From NCBI GenBank assembly GCA_015143295.1, contig CM026567.1, forward strand, positions 14,464,416 through 14,528,415: a stretch of DNA of 64,000 nt. The letters run 5' to 3'. Below are positions 48,821-61,436 of this stretch, in pieces. The notes below the pieces were generated by a model that did not search any database, was not told the DNA's origin, and saw only the letters and a program-made list of their open reading frames with translations. The stretch's first letter is position 1, and each line of letters begins with the position of its first letter. This stretch comes from Tetracentron sinense. Lineage: Eukaryota; Streptophyta; Magnoliopsida; Trochodendrales; Trochodendraceae. A program made the translations under genes and the position numbers.

Positions 48821-49449
48821 TGATAACCACCCCTGCTAAAGGGCTTATATATCTCAGATAGTTATATCTTGTGTTGCACCGAGTCAGACTAAACCACAGT
48901 CTAGGGTTTGGTTCCTGGCTCCCGAGCCTACCGATCCAAGCGGTCACTCTAATTCGGATTCATTAATATTAGTTGCAGCATGGTCTTATCTTTTGATAAA
49001 CAAGCTTGTATTAAGAAATAGAACAAGACTAAGGAAGACATCAAAGGATAAAAAAAACACTTTTAATTAGGAAGATAGTGCATATGTACAAGTCACTATT
49101 TACACCTCGTTCAGCTAGAGTCAGATATTTCATCTGTGTTGATGATACTTGTATAAATTGCACCCCCAACCAAAACACACACACGAAAAATGCAACATAA
49201 CACCCCAAACAAAAGAAGAAACACACGCACAATGCAACATATCATGATATTTGGTCACCCCAAACAAAAAAGAATAGAAAATTAAAATCGACACACGCCT
49301 ATAATGAAAAATATCACGGTATTAGGTCACCACAAACAAAAAAAAATAGAATATAAAATTGACATGGTCCAATGACCAAAACACATATAGGATGCAGTTT
49401 CCAAAAAGAAAACTATTTAAGAACCAGTGACAGTCAAGATGCGAGCTAG

Positions 49450-52327
49450 TGAAGTGTAGGATATTTCACTTATATTTATGTCTTTCCTTTATGTCCCATA
49501 GAGTGTAATAGTGGTATACTATTAGCATCTATTATAAACTATTTTTTTTGGAGAGGAATCTAGTAGCATCTATTATATACATTTATTCTTCTTTCTCTTC
49601 TCTTCCTCCAAAACCCTAGACCCTAAAATTTATCATATTCAAACCAAATTGATATGAGAGCCTTGGTAATCAAATGAGGAGTTTCAGGCGAGGAGTTCAA
49701 GACAAGAACCTTGCAGACATCAATAGTAGTATGGTACTAGCTGTAATGGATGCTTATACTAGGTGATATATCATCTTTTTAAGAGAATTGTAGTGATTTT
49801 TGTGGAATTTTTCGGAACTTGAAGAAGTGTTTTTTTTATGGTTTCTTCAAAAAAAAAATCAAAGAATTATCAATTTGACGGTGTGGTGATAATTGTAGTA
49901 AACTTGATCATTGTCAGAAAATAACATATCTTTCCCTTGTCCTTAACAAACAACATAGCAGACTGTGACCATGTCAGAAAATTAGTCACATTTTTTCACC
50001 ATAGTAGTTTAGAGTTTGGGGAATCACTTGGACTCACTCCCATACTCCCTCCCCCATGCTCAGGAATACTAGAGGACTGGCTAACCTCTGACTCATTTGC
50101 CATGAATAAGGTTGATTTACACAAATCAGACCTAAAAAGGCAACCACTAATTCTCAATCCACCAAAAACACCAAAATCAGGGTTTCACAATCCTAGATTC
50201 ACTCCCCGAAATTAATGGAGAGGTCTCGAGCAGTTGAAACATCAACCCAACAGCGCATAAAGTGTCTCATGTCCACATAACACAGAGCTCAAGTTGATGT
50301 TTGGGGGCACTGCACGTGTGTATTTTACTTTGAATTTTTTGACTGTAAGTCATATTACCAAATCGTTGAATTGTAGTATCGCTTTCTTTCCCTCTTATTG
50401 TGTGTTCCAAGACATGAGAAGAAGGATTGGTACAGAGCCATGAGAAGCAAGAATTATATCTGTTAGCCCTTTATCCCACGTTGCTTCATCGGTCAAACAG
50501 ATTTCTCATGGAGTTCGGAGTATTATTGGCCCATCGGAGTTGTTAAAGTAACATAGACGTCTTGGCAACCCATCTTGTTTTCTCCTTAGACGTTTATTTC
50601 CCATGTTATCTCAATCTAGGTCTATTTTTTCCATTCAATATTAAACTTGTGAATTTGCAAAGCATTGTCGAACCTCTTATCCTTCTAGTGGTAATAAATG
50701 CAAATCACCATTCTTTATTGTGCACTATGATGTGTGGGGTTCATCCTCAGTTGCTTCTTTATGTGGTTTTTGGTATTTTATTATTTCTCTCGTGCCACAT
50801 GGGTTTACCTGCGTAAATCTACAAGTGATGTATGCTCTATTCTTAAATCCTTTCACACAATAATAGTCACTCAATTTGATGCTAAAGTTAAAACTTTTTC
50901 ATTCTAATAATAGGGGGATATATGTCTGGGAGTTTACAATCTTACTTTGAGTCTCATGGTATCATTCATCAAACCTCGCGTGCTAGTACTAAGCAAAATG
51001 GTGTAGCTAAGCGCAAAAACTGGCATTTATTAGAAGTCACTCGCTTATTATGTTTGCTATGAATATGTCTAAAGTTTTTGGTATTATATAGTGTTGATTA
51101 TTGCTTTCTTGATTAATCGTATGCCCTCAAGAATCTTGGAGTTTTAAGACTCCTGTGAATGTGTTGTCTCCTTCCAACTTATTTGTTTCCTCTTTAACTG
51201 AGAGTTTTTGGTTGTATTTGTTTTGCTTACATAGCTCATTCTAAACGCACCAAACTTGATCATAAGGCTATCCGATGTATTTTCTTGGCTATGCTTGGCT
51301 TATAAGGGGTTTAACTGTTATCACTCCCTTCCCATTAATCCTTTGTTTCTATGGATGCTACTTTTTTTAGTCTACTCCTTATTTCTCTGACAAGAAGACC
51401 ACTCTTCAGGAAGGGAGTACAAAGAAGAGATGTCTTCACTTCTGAATCTTGTTCCTTCTCACATTTTTTTTTACAGATGTCGTGGTAGTAGTGTTAGACG
51501 GGGTAAGTGTGAAATCCTTGTTGAGGAGGACAAAAATTACAAGTGTATGCAAAAAGGAAGGAAGGAAGGCAGGAAGTCATTAGTAAAGACCCTCATGAGC
51601 CCAACAAGAAACCTCTTCAGATCCAAGTAATATCTTTCTTTCTAGTCCTAACTTTATTGATTCTGATATGCCTATTGCTCAAGAAAGGTATTCAGTCTTG
51701 TACTCAACACTCCATTTCTAATTTTATTTCCAATTGGACGTTGTCTTCTTCGTATTGTTCCTTTGCCTTGAGGTTTTGTCTTGTGTTTGTTCCTCGCAGT
51801 GTAGCAGATGCACTCTCGCAACCAGAGTAGCGAAAGGCAATGGAAGAAGATATGTATGTTCTTGAAAAGAATAATATCTGAGATATGGTTTACTTACCAA
51901 GAGTAAAGAAGCCTATTGGGTGTAAATGGGTGTTTACAGTGAAATCTCGATCAGACAGATCAGTTGAAAGATACAAGGCTTGTTTGGTCGCGATGGGGTA
52001 TACACAAACTTATAATATTGATTATCATATAATGTTCGCTCCAGTTGCCAAAATGAATTCAGTGAGAGTTCTTTATGTCTTACAGTTAACCTGAATTGAC
52101 CATTATTTCAACTTGATATGAAAAATACTTTCCTGCATGGTGACTAGGAGGAAGAAGTATATAGCTTATCTCCTTCTGGCTTTACGTGTCCCACGGTTGA
52201 AGGGAAGGTATGCCGATTAAAAAAAGTGTTATATGGACTCAAGTAGTCTCCTAGAGCCTGGTTTGAGTCGTTTCGCAATCGGCAATACTATGGTGAAGAT
52301 TGGCTACAAGCAAAGTCAAGCAAATCA
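49450..52327 (+). mobile_element. Copia element, inverted copy, 3' truncated
   Basis: The 5' LTR copy is at 49450-49646. The integrase segment is at 50562-50816, the SH3-like part at about 51250-51380 and RT from 51885 (KKPIGCKWVFTVK) to LYGLK at about 52240. Peptides are identical to the left arm over 69-95-residue stretches. RNase H and the 3' LTR are missing: the match to the left arm stops at 52327, followed by other sequence. Confidence 0.85.
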
Positions 52328-52351
52328 CATGTAGTTAGTAATAATGATGTT

Positions 52352-52459
52352 TTTTTTTATCGGTAATCCAAGCATAATATAAATTAGAAAATAGTGGCAA
52401 CAATACAAAAGAAAAGGAAACAAAGAAAACATGGCTCACAAGGACATGAACCAAAACAC
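52352..52459 (-). mobile_element. LINE tail with 9-bp TSD
   Basis: A poly-T start on the plus strand, flanked by AATGATGTT at 52343-52351 and 52460-52468. Read on the minus strand it ends GCTTGGATTACCGATAAAAA, close to the end of the insert at 25179-25391 (GCTTGGATTATTGACAAAAA). It is therefore the same or a sister LINE family. Confidence 0.75.
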
Positions 52460-53351
52460 AATGATGTTACTAGTGTATTAAAGAAGGTGTTGTAGTGTTC
52501 CCTAATTTGCAGGGTTGGTGGACTTTGGTTACGAACCAAAAGGCACGGTAGTCACCAATGTAGAAAGTAGAGATACCAAAAGTCCCCATTGCATCCCCTA
52601 TCTAACTCCAATAGAGTCTCTAGCTCTTAGTAGATCAGAGACAAGCACGCTACCATTTACACTAGTTCTTCACTTCTTCTAAATGGGTGTATCATCAATG
52701 TTGACATGTGTTGCACTCCTGCACTCTGGATGTGATGCTTCATTTTCAATTATCATTACTTCCATTATCTCCTAATTGCTCAGAACATAAATTTACAATC
52801 TCCTTTTGTTTTAGAGTTATGTCTCTTCTCATTAGAAAGCCAGTATGGTAAAGCTCACACATATTAATTGTTAACCCTTTACAGAGCTGTATTGACATGT
52901 CTCTATCTTCATCTACTATTCCTATTTTTTGGGACGGTTTTCCAAATTCAATGGTCCACTCACATCTTAGACTCTCACACTCACACCGCCACACACAAAC
53001 CCTCATGCCCAATAACTAAACCAAATCAAGATGCAATAGAGGAGCTAAAATCAGTTCCAAACACAGTAGAAAAAGACAAGACTTGTGTACAATAGATCAC
53101 AAACTCAATTAAGAGTCCATGATTTGACCAGGTTTGATAAAATAGACAAGCCTATAAGAGAAGGTCCAACTACTTAAATGTATCAAGTTTCTCTATTGCA
53201 CTTGTAGATGATGACCTTTCATAACTGATATGTACATCATAACAAAATGTTGTACATAACAAAATGGACCAAGGGAATAGCTTCAAGGCCCGACTGAGGC
53301 TTCATAAAGAATACTTCCCATACTCAATCCAATCTTGTGTCATTTCTAATT

Positions 53352-54450
53352 ACTAGAAGGAATGGAAGGCCAAGATTAGTAAATATTGGTGTCGAAAACC
53401 TTTTGGATACAAAAGAATGAGCAACCAGGTTAAAAATTTAACAAATTCCTCTCTCTTTATTTCTTATACTAGGAAAGCAATCAATTGTTCCCAAAATAAA
53501 ATATAGTAATGACTAAATATTCCTATGAGAATCCCAATTCTGCAAACACTAAATGAAAGCTTTTAGTTCAATCAACTTGTGGTTAAATTCTTCAAAATAC
53601 TGGATTGGACTCTTTCATAGTTGTCAAAAACGCAAAGGCAATACAAAATTAATTAATAATGAAAAGAAAAATGAAGAGTCAAGAAAAAAGAAGAGACAAG
53701 GGATGAGAATTGAGCTGATTCCGTCAATACTAAAATATTCGCTACATCTTATAAAACAAATACAACTAAGTATCTGAAAATGAACATAGTGTTCCTCTCT
53801 TTCTTCACGCCCTCTAAAGCTCTCTCTCTCTCTCTTATATATGAAAGCAATCCAAAATCTACTTTTAATATTTTTTTAAACTTCAAACCTCATTTCCTTT
53901 TTCTATCCAAGCTAGCACAAGGGAACCAACTTTACAACAATTTATACTTTTGTCAACCCCGGATTGGTCTTCACATTTCTCATTAAAATCAAAACATCAT
54001 TATTCATTAACAAGAGAAATTTCACTAATCTTGATTTTACAAAGTTTCTTCTTAATCTACCCATAGTGAATAGTGCATTCCCTACCTAACCAATGTGTAG
54101 AAGATTTCAGCAGATACCCATGTAGAGCTAGGACATTTTCTAACATATAAAGTGCAAGTTGGCTAATCTCAACAACACTAACCTCACGTTTTGAAAGAAC
54201 AACTGTTCACCTAAACTGCTCTGGGAAACGAGGCCAACAGTTGTATCTGAGAGGAGAAAAAACAAAGATAGGATTCATTTTAAACTCATGAATGCAAATC
54301 ACGAGATTGATTTCTTATTAATATATAGATTGAAAGTAGCACAAATACCTACCCTAAGGATTTATTAGTTATGCAAGATATCAATGGCTCTCCAAGTCCA
54401 AAATCTACGCGGAGGAGACTATTAATCAGGATCAGAGACTCAAACATCAG

Positions 54451-54495
<45 letters not shown>

Positions 54496-55451
54496 ATAAT
54501 AATATTTAATTATCTAACATGCCATAACCATGGGCATGGGCGGAAGGTGATTGAACCGACAACTAAAAAAACATGTTCTAGAGTTTCAATCTTGTCTCTC
54601 CCATACAGATCATATCAAAGCCACCATGTAAAGAAAATTTGAATCAAAATAGTGATGACACCCTACGAAACAACTCGATATACAAAATATATATATAGTA
54701 ATAATAATATTTAATTATTTAACATGCCATAACCATGGGCATGAGCGGATGGTGATTGAACCGACAACTAACACCTGTTCTAGAGTTTCAATCTTGTCTC
54801 TCCCATACAGATCATATCAAAGCCACCATGTAAACAAAGTTTGAATCAAATAGTGATGACACCCTACGAAACAACTCAATATACAAACTGTAAAGTGTAG
54901 TTAGCCACAATAAATGATGTTGAATAGGTCACCTCTGCATTCCAACTATCTTCTTGCATTGGTCATAAATGCATGTGCACAAAACACCTAAATGCATGTA
55001 TCTACAAACATGTAAATGCTACTTAACACGTGCACATGCATGTTGCATGTATGTGTGGGCATGTTGAATACATAATTAACCACATTCCATGACACTAACA
55101 CTAATATCAGCTATACCAGAATGGGCGGGCATATGCAAGCCATCAGTCAAATAGATAAAATGATAGCTGAACACACAAATTTGAACAAAAATCAAATATT
55201 AATTCATGGAACTTTACGATAGCTCCATCATGGAAGTTGGCATGCCTTAACAAGTGATGCAAGTCCTTGACCCAACCTCAATTTATAAAGCAATTTCAGT
55301 AAGCAAAATGATCAATAGCTGATTTGAATGATTAGCATATAACTGAATTAAATTCAAAAGTAATCTGAGGCATAACATGTATTTACGAATAGGGGAAACT
55401 GTGATTCATTCGAAACAACTGAAACCACTCAGAAATTCTCACCTGATTTCT
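53352..55451. repeat. Direct duplication, copy 1 (2.1 kb)
   Basis: It matches 61437-63620 from ACTAGAAGGAATGGAAGG to CTCACCTGATTTCT, with scattered substitutions and short indels. Copy 2 continues into a PFP-beta exon; copy 1 stops eight bases into that exon, at its donor end. It contains a CT run at 53819-53835, an AT run at 54451-54492 and an internal tandem dimer. Confidence 0.93.
54492..54893. repeat. Tandem dimer of about 200 bp within copy 1
   Basis: Both units start AGTAATAATAATATTTAAT (54492 and 54697) and include AACATGCCATAACCATGGGC, GATTGAACCGACAACTAA, GTTCTAGAGTTTCAATC and ATAGTGATGACACCCTACG. The same dimer is in copy 2 (about 62657-63055), so the tandem event came first. Confidence 0.9.
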
Positions 55452-55612
55452 GACTCCTGAAACGAACTAAATAAGTTATTTTTAGAGGAAAAAAATCATT
55501 TGGGTTCTTGAATGTTGCCTTCTCCAATTTTTGCAAAACCCCACCAACACATACAAGACAGACTCAAATTTCAAGGAAAATTGCAACTGTCCATGGTCGA
55601 GTCCTGAGTTAG

Positions 55613-55745
55613 AGTGCAACAGGAGTTAGAGTGCAACAGACCTGAAGTGGAGTATGACCAAGGGAATCCCGTACTACCTCGCACACAATTTGATTCAGCA
55701 ATTGCAATAAGCATCAAAAACAAAAACCTTAGCAAAGAAAACAGT
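55613..55745 (-). repeat. Duplicated 110-bp block, possible exon, copy 1
   Basis: This block recurs at 59143-59260. On the minus strand it reads LLNQIVCEVVRDSLGHTPLQ up to CAG|GTCTGT, which would make a good splice donor. The other copy has W for R and otherwise synonymous or minor changes. I do not recognise the protein. Confidence 0.5.
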
Positions 55746-56486
55746 ATAATTTGTACTTGCCGAGGGAAAATAAATCTTTTTATTTCACATAGCATTCTAT
55801 AACATATTTATAAATATAAACATGCATGCCACCTAAATGAAATCCTCAAACTATTAGACATGGGTCCAAACTTAATACCTTTTTAAAACATCTCTAATCT
55901 AATCTAATAAACTATTATCTAGGTTTAAAAATAGTAACTGTTACTTCAATTTGACTTCAGTTCTAAGTGTAGGAGACTCATGAATAGTTGCATGAAACAA
56001 AATCTTATATTTAGTGGGGTACAATAGAACCTCAGATTGTAAAAGGCATGGAAGTCTGATTTCAAAAATCAGAGTTAAATAATTCAAGCAAACAAACATC
56101 ATTATTGTTTATTAATGGTTGGTAGTCCTTTTGCCATTTTCTTGAGCCAAGGAAGCATATTACCCAAACTGTATTATCGATCAAAAAGGTAAGAAATATA
56201 GCAATTGTAACAAAAGAAACTCAATAGCTACCCTAAGTCATTGTGTGGTGTGACACAGGTTGTATGGATAGCAGAGAAAACCCAAGAAAATACAAAAGAA
56301 ATGGAGTAGGGAGATAATGGAACCTGCAAACCAGATAAACGAGAGATTAGGTTGACCAATCACAGATGCCCTTCCTCACAACTTCTTTTCCTCATGTATG
56401 TAATTCTACATAACAAAAACTGAAACTATTAAGTAAAAAAAGAAACTTTGAACTCATCTTGACCACTAACCAGGCCTGCAACAATC

Positions 56487-56640
56487 TTCCTAGAGCATCT
56501 CAATGACATGTCTTGAAAACAATTGAAACTACTAACCAAAATATGAGATGAAAAAAAAATTTATTCCTAGAGAATCTCAATGACATGTCTTGAACTTTTC
56601 TCCTAACCAAAATATGAGATGAAAACAAAATTTATAAAGA
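56487..56640. repeat. Two 76-bp tandem repeats
   Basis: TTCCTAGAGCATCTCAATG and TTCCTAGAGAATCTCAATG begin the units at about 56487 and 56563. Each is followed by ACATGTCTTGAA and CTAACCAAAATATGAGATGA. Confidence 0.85.
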
Positions 56641-57517
56641 AGAAAAGAATATACAAAATGCATTAGAAGAACTACCTACATAGGTAGTTGATAGATCTCT
56701 TAATTCCTTTTCTTTACTATGGTGGGTCCCACTTATAAGAATAGAAGTATTAATAAATATCTAATTACAATAAAAACATGAATAAAATGCAATCATATTT
56801 TATAGAATTGTATAATAACAACCAAGTCTGAAAGAAAAGGAGGCATCCATAGGACACATAACTTGTAGAACCTGTAAAAATGCGATACTTTGAAGATACT
56901 TTATGATAGATATTATACAAAGATACTGCGTATTTATATTGTTATTGGTACTACAAAAAATGTACTTATATCGTGCTAATAGTCTATCCCACATATACCT
57001 ACTACAAAAAGAATATTTACATAAGTTTAACCATTTATCACACAAGATATTTTCAAGTGTCTGTGGGAATATCATTAACTGAAACAACGTTATATCTGTG
57101 TTATGCAACATCTCTTTGCATGTATTGATGTGATCTTAATTGAAAGATGAATTCTTTTCCATTGCATTTGTTCACATAACGCTGAATTTCATCAGTATGC
57201 TCCTGTTATATTTAACATAATAATAGTTAGAATTAGTTCTTGTTATAACAATTGAATGAAATTATAGGTCAAACAATAATGTGACCTAGCACGATTAATT
57301 GATTAAAAGAATGTATTTATTTATAATGAAATATTACCAACACACTCTGCAAGATACTCGAGCTGCGACCACCAAAATTTGAAAAGTCAAGAGATTTGAG
57401 TGCCCTACAGATGAGCAGGTGATAGAATTTTGTTAAAATCCATAATCCAATATAAATAGAAACAAATTGGAGGAATTTCTCAATAGAAATGACAGAGGGC
57501 AGAAAAAAAGTTGATTT

Positions 57518-57609
57518 TTTTTTTTTGATCAATTGCACACTTTATTAAACAAGAGCAAAAACCACTACAAACCTCAACAAAAACAATCTCCACAAACGCA
57601 GAGTTTACA
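57518..57609 (-). mobile_element. Short retroposed tail with 17-bp TSD
   Basis: AGAAAAAAAGTTGATTT is repeated at 57501-57517 and 57610-57626. The insert starts with poly-T, so the poly-A end is on the minus strand, preceded there by AAAGTGTGCAATTGATC. It is a 92-bp LINE tail or SINE. Confidence 0.83.
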
Positions 57610-57685
57610 AGAAAAAAAGTTGATTTGTGAAGAAAAAAAAAGGAGATTTGATCAATAATCTGATGTCCCTACCAATAATATCCTA

Positions 57686-57877
57686 ATAACTACAATGGTT
57701 GCTAAAGATATGTCAAGATTATTGATCATGATAGTGAGGGTGAGTGGAGATTGACTTCCAAAACATCCATAATAAAGCATGATAACTGTAATGGTTGCTA
57801 AAGATATTTCAAGATTATTGATCATGACAGTGAGGGGGAGTGGTGATTGACTTCCAAAACATCCCTAATATAGCAAA
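57686..57877. repeat. Two 96-bp tandem repeats
   Basis: Units start at 57686 and 57782 with ATAACT(AC/GT)AATGGTTGC. They continue AGATTATTGATCATGA and GATTGACTTCCAAAACATCC with few differences. Confidence 0.88.
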
Positions 57878-59142
57878 TCTTGTTAATAATCCACCAATTC
57901 CTGAGGACGTAGATCATTTTTAAGTTCTATAGTTACAATATATGAGAAATTAGATATAAATTTGAAGGTGTTCCAAATCTGTAAGGGGAGGTGGAACTGA
58001 TCCACAATACCAATTAAGCAGTTGCAGGAAACCAATATTGTATGCAATTTGCCATGTTATCAGGTTCGACAGACCCACATAATCACTATGCCATTGACAC
58101 CAAATCCTGTTCTAATAGAAGATTCCAAATAGTTCTATATGGTGTTTATGGCATCACTGTGGGAAGATATGCATGATATGGCTTACAATCACATTATAAT
58201 TCTAAGGATGTTGGGTCGTGTAAAGTAAGGCATATAAACTTTTATGATTTTCAAAGATAAGAACATATTACATGTTTTCTTGCAAGAAAAAAACTACTAC
58301 TTTTTTAAGAGATACAAAAATCACCTAATCGATAGCACAAAATATATTTAACACAATTTGCAAGTACGTCATTACTTAGGGTCCATTCTTTTGCAGAGAC
58401 TTATAAGGTCTGGCGCTTTGTGCTTGGTTATGGTGGTTGGTAGGAATTTGTTCCTCACAAGCTATTATGATCTCACCCATTTCAAGATAACATGAATAAA
58501 TCAAGAGATGATACATGAGATCATCTAATATATGAACATAAATTCCATAACTAATTTGATAATTTTGCTTCTAACTCACTTAATTCAATGGACATATAAC
58601 TGATGAAATTGTGAAGTGCTCACTGCCTAGCTTCTATGTAACTGATGAAATTATGTTCTGCTCACTGCCAAGAACATATGTTAGCGAATATATTCAGCAA
58701 ATCAAGCTCAAAGTTCACTAACAAGAACAATATAAGTAGAGTCGGTCTATGGGTACTCCTAAATATACTCCCAAAGTCTTAACTGTTTATGGCTAACCAC
58801 TAAGGGTCAAGATTAATACTGAGGCAACACACTTTTGAAAAAAAAATTAAGACACATCATTTCTAATCTTGATCCATGGAAAATTTCCATGCTCACTAAA
58901 ACCTACTAATTGATGAATTTTGTGTCATTTGGCGTTTATAGATTACTGTCTCAAGCCAAATAAGTGTAAAGAATGAGGAACAAAACAGAATCCATTCTAT
59001 TAAAGGAGATATCCAGAATCCATCATGCAATAAAACAGTAAATGGGCTGACAACTCCTGCAAACTCCATGGATACTACAACGAGTTTATAGGAGTGAATA
59101 TCTAATGTTTTGAAAAGAACGCAGTTTCAAGCAGAATGAGTA

Positions 59143-59260
59143 AGAGTGTAACAGACCTGAAGTGGAGTATGACCAAGGGAATCCCATACTACCTCACACA
59201 CAATTTGATTCAACAACAGCAATAAGCATCAAATACAAAAACATTAGCAAAGAAAACACG
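59143..59260 (-). repeat. Duplicated 110-bp block, possible exon, copy 2
   Basis: Partner of 55613-55745. The minus-strand reading is CEVVWDSLGHTPLQ, followed by the same donor-like CAG|GTCTGT. Most differences between the copies leave the peptide unchanged. Confidence 0.5.
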
Positions 59261-59280
59261 AAGTGTGTGTCAATATATAT

Positions 59281-59310
59281 GTGGGTGGGTGGGTGGGTGG
59301 GTGGGTGGGT
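59281..59310 (+). repeat. GGGT minisatellite, potential G-quadruplex
   Basis: Seven GGG runs separated by single T, just after an ATATAT run. Four or more G3 runs with one-base loops is the strongest class of intramolecular G-quadruplex motif on paper. Confidence 0.88.
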
Positions 59311-60383
59311 CGTATAGAAATCAGAGTCATCGTATTAGAGGAAATAGAATAGACAATCCAAACACGAGAAAAATATAATTTCTTCCACTACCTTCTATTG
59401 ATGATTAGAACCTTTTGTTACTCACTTACGCCTAATCTTTTTAGGTGCTAAAGAGAGTTGATAATTGTTAGTTTCTGAATTTTCTACTCATTTTGAGTTA
59501 ATTTTTTTTAATTTAATTATGTTATCAATTTTCTTTTTCATTTTAGTTGGATGATGCTTACTGTGGGTGTTTTTATTTGGATTTGTAAACAGTATGCTCT
59601 TATGAGTTCTTATTTTGATAAGATGTGTACCTACACATATTATCATACTTAGACATGAGTTGCAGCTACATTGGTATCATTCCGGTCGAGAATCAAGGGT
59701 CATTACAGCTCTTACCCTCATTACAGCACTTACCCTTACTTTTGGTCATTAAAAATTATGCTTTTAGCAACATTAGAATTTTATATGCTATGCATGTCAT
59801 ATGATAATTCAAACATGCTAAACTGCTTTAACTACTTGTTCAAATACCAAGGTCGTGTCCAAGCTGCTTTGGTGCCTGGCAGAGTTCATCTCACTTGGCC
59901 ACATTTGCACATAGTGAGTTTGGTTATTCTTTGGGCAATTTGAACAGGATCAGATTTTCTGGTTTGTTCAATGTATTGACTTTACTACAATGGGTTCCAA
60001 CTCTCTTACTTCAACAACTGTATTCGGGTCAAAGTGCAGAGAAGGCCTGATTATAAGTTGGCTTATGTAATATAGTAAAGCACTTTTCCATTACCCTCCC
60101 CAAAAAAAAGTAGTTTTGTGCTATTATTATGTAATTGGTATTAAAATGTACATTGGTGGTAGTATGTATGTTATGAGCAACCATGACTATCTCCATGTTA
60201 ATCAATTAGAGTTTTATCCATTATAACCAATATTTTTTTGTGTTCGACTTTTATTTCTCTTGTTAATGATTGCTGGCCCCAAAGAGTATCTGAGGAACCA
60301 TTTGTTTGTGTGTGGGTCGTATAGAAATCACAGTGATCGTATTACAGGAAATAAAATAGACAATCCAAACATGAGAAAAATAC
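59307..60383. repeat. Pair of 70-bp direct repeats 1 kb apart
   Basis: GGGTCGTATAGAAATCA…GAGAAAAATA at 59307-59372 recurs at 60314-60383 with a few substitutions. The sequence between has no recognisable gene. It could mark an insertion with a long duplication or a partial tandem event. Confidence 0.75.
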
Positions 60384-60716
60384 ATATTTAATGAAATAAA
60401 GAAGTTGAGTATGAATAGCCTTATTTGCATGGAATGATGCTAACCAAAGAAATCACCAGCACGACCCCTGACTGAAGCCATGTAATCACAATACTAATCT
60501 AGGCCAAACCTTAGTAGGGCCTTGGTTTTCTGTGTACTCAGGCCTCCATGAATTTTTCTTTCATACATTTACAAAGACTGCAATTCAGTTGCTAATGTAA
60601 AGAGGCGTAGTGAGCTGACCATTATTAATAGCGTGTCTTTTTATTTCATCAATTCTTTAACTCATCACTACTTCATTAAACTTGGATAGTTTAGTCTTTT
60701 CATAGGGAACTTGTCA

Positions 60717-60950
60717 TTACTTCAAACACTCAGCAAGCAAAAAAACTCAAGCAAGAGAATACTAAACACAGCAACATAGTATGAAGAACACATGACTTAC
60801 TTCAAACACTTAGCAGGCAGACAAAATTAGCAAGAGAGAACCAAATGCAACAACTTAATACAGAGTACACAAGACTTACTTCAAATACTTAGTAGGCAGA
60901 AAAACCCAACAAGAGAGTACTATAAACAAAATTTCTCAGACTTGAGTTAG
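60717..60950. repeat. Three 79-bp tandem repeats
   Basis: Units start at about 60717, 60797 and 60875 with TTACTTCAAA(C/T)ACT(C/T)AG. They continue with CAAGAGAGAAC/CAAGAGAGTAC variants. Confidence 0.85.
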
Positions 60951-61436
60951 CAATAATAAACCCTAAGCAAATTGTTATCAAGCCCTAAAAAGTGATTAAA
61001 ATGGGAAATCGTTAATTTTTACTTGTTGTTGTAACTCGGCAAGGCGAGGTCAAAAGTTGAAGGAATTAAGGAAATAATCGATAGAGAAACAGATTGATTT
61101 GGTTTTGGGTAGAGCATGCATGCCGGATTCCACGTGTATGTTGATTGTGCGATCGTGGAGGCACTGTCAGATGGAGAAGTCATTTGGGCGAACGCGTGTT
61201 CAAGAAATGTGGTCGGTGAAATGATAGCAGTGTTCACGTGGAGAAGGCGTGTCCGACTAGTCTCACCGGTGAGATGCTTGCAGTGGTAAGGGTGAGGCAG
61301 TGCAGAAGGTTATTTGAGAACTTGGTGGTCTATCAAAAGGTAAAGATAAAGACGGGAAAAGTTTTTCAATAGAGGGTTTTTGGGAAGTCAAAGTTGGTTG
61401 ACACCTACTTGTATGACTTTTATCATATGGTTATAG

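Larger units (their letters stand above)
45052..52327. repeat. Right arm of the inverted duplication
   Basis: It is the reverse complement of 10950-18241. From about 47400 to 52327 it matches almost base for base. From the gap to about 47150 it carries many single-base losses relative to the left arm, for example at 46085-46200. It starts at the gap, so the true extent of the duplication is unknown. It ends inside the copia RT, where the left arm continues and this arm does not. Confidence 0.93.

Noticed and set aside
54451..54492. Long AT run considered as a regulatory or origin element
   Set aside because: A simple dinucleotide repeat that varies between the two duplicated copies.
59671..59943. 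90-codon open frame
   Set aside because: No recognisable motif, AT-rich context and a chance-level length.
61019..61237. 72-codon minus-strand frame in a GC-richer stretch
   Set aside because: No conserved motif; the local GC rise alone accounts for the lack of stops.
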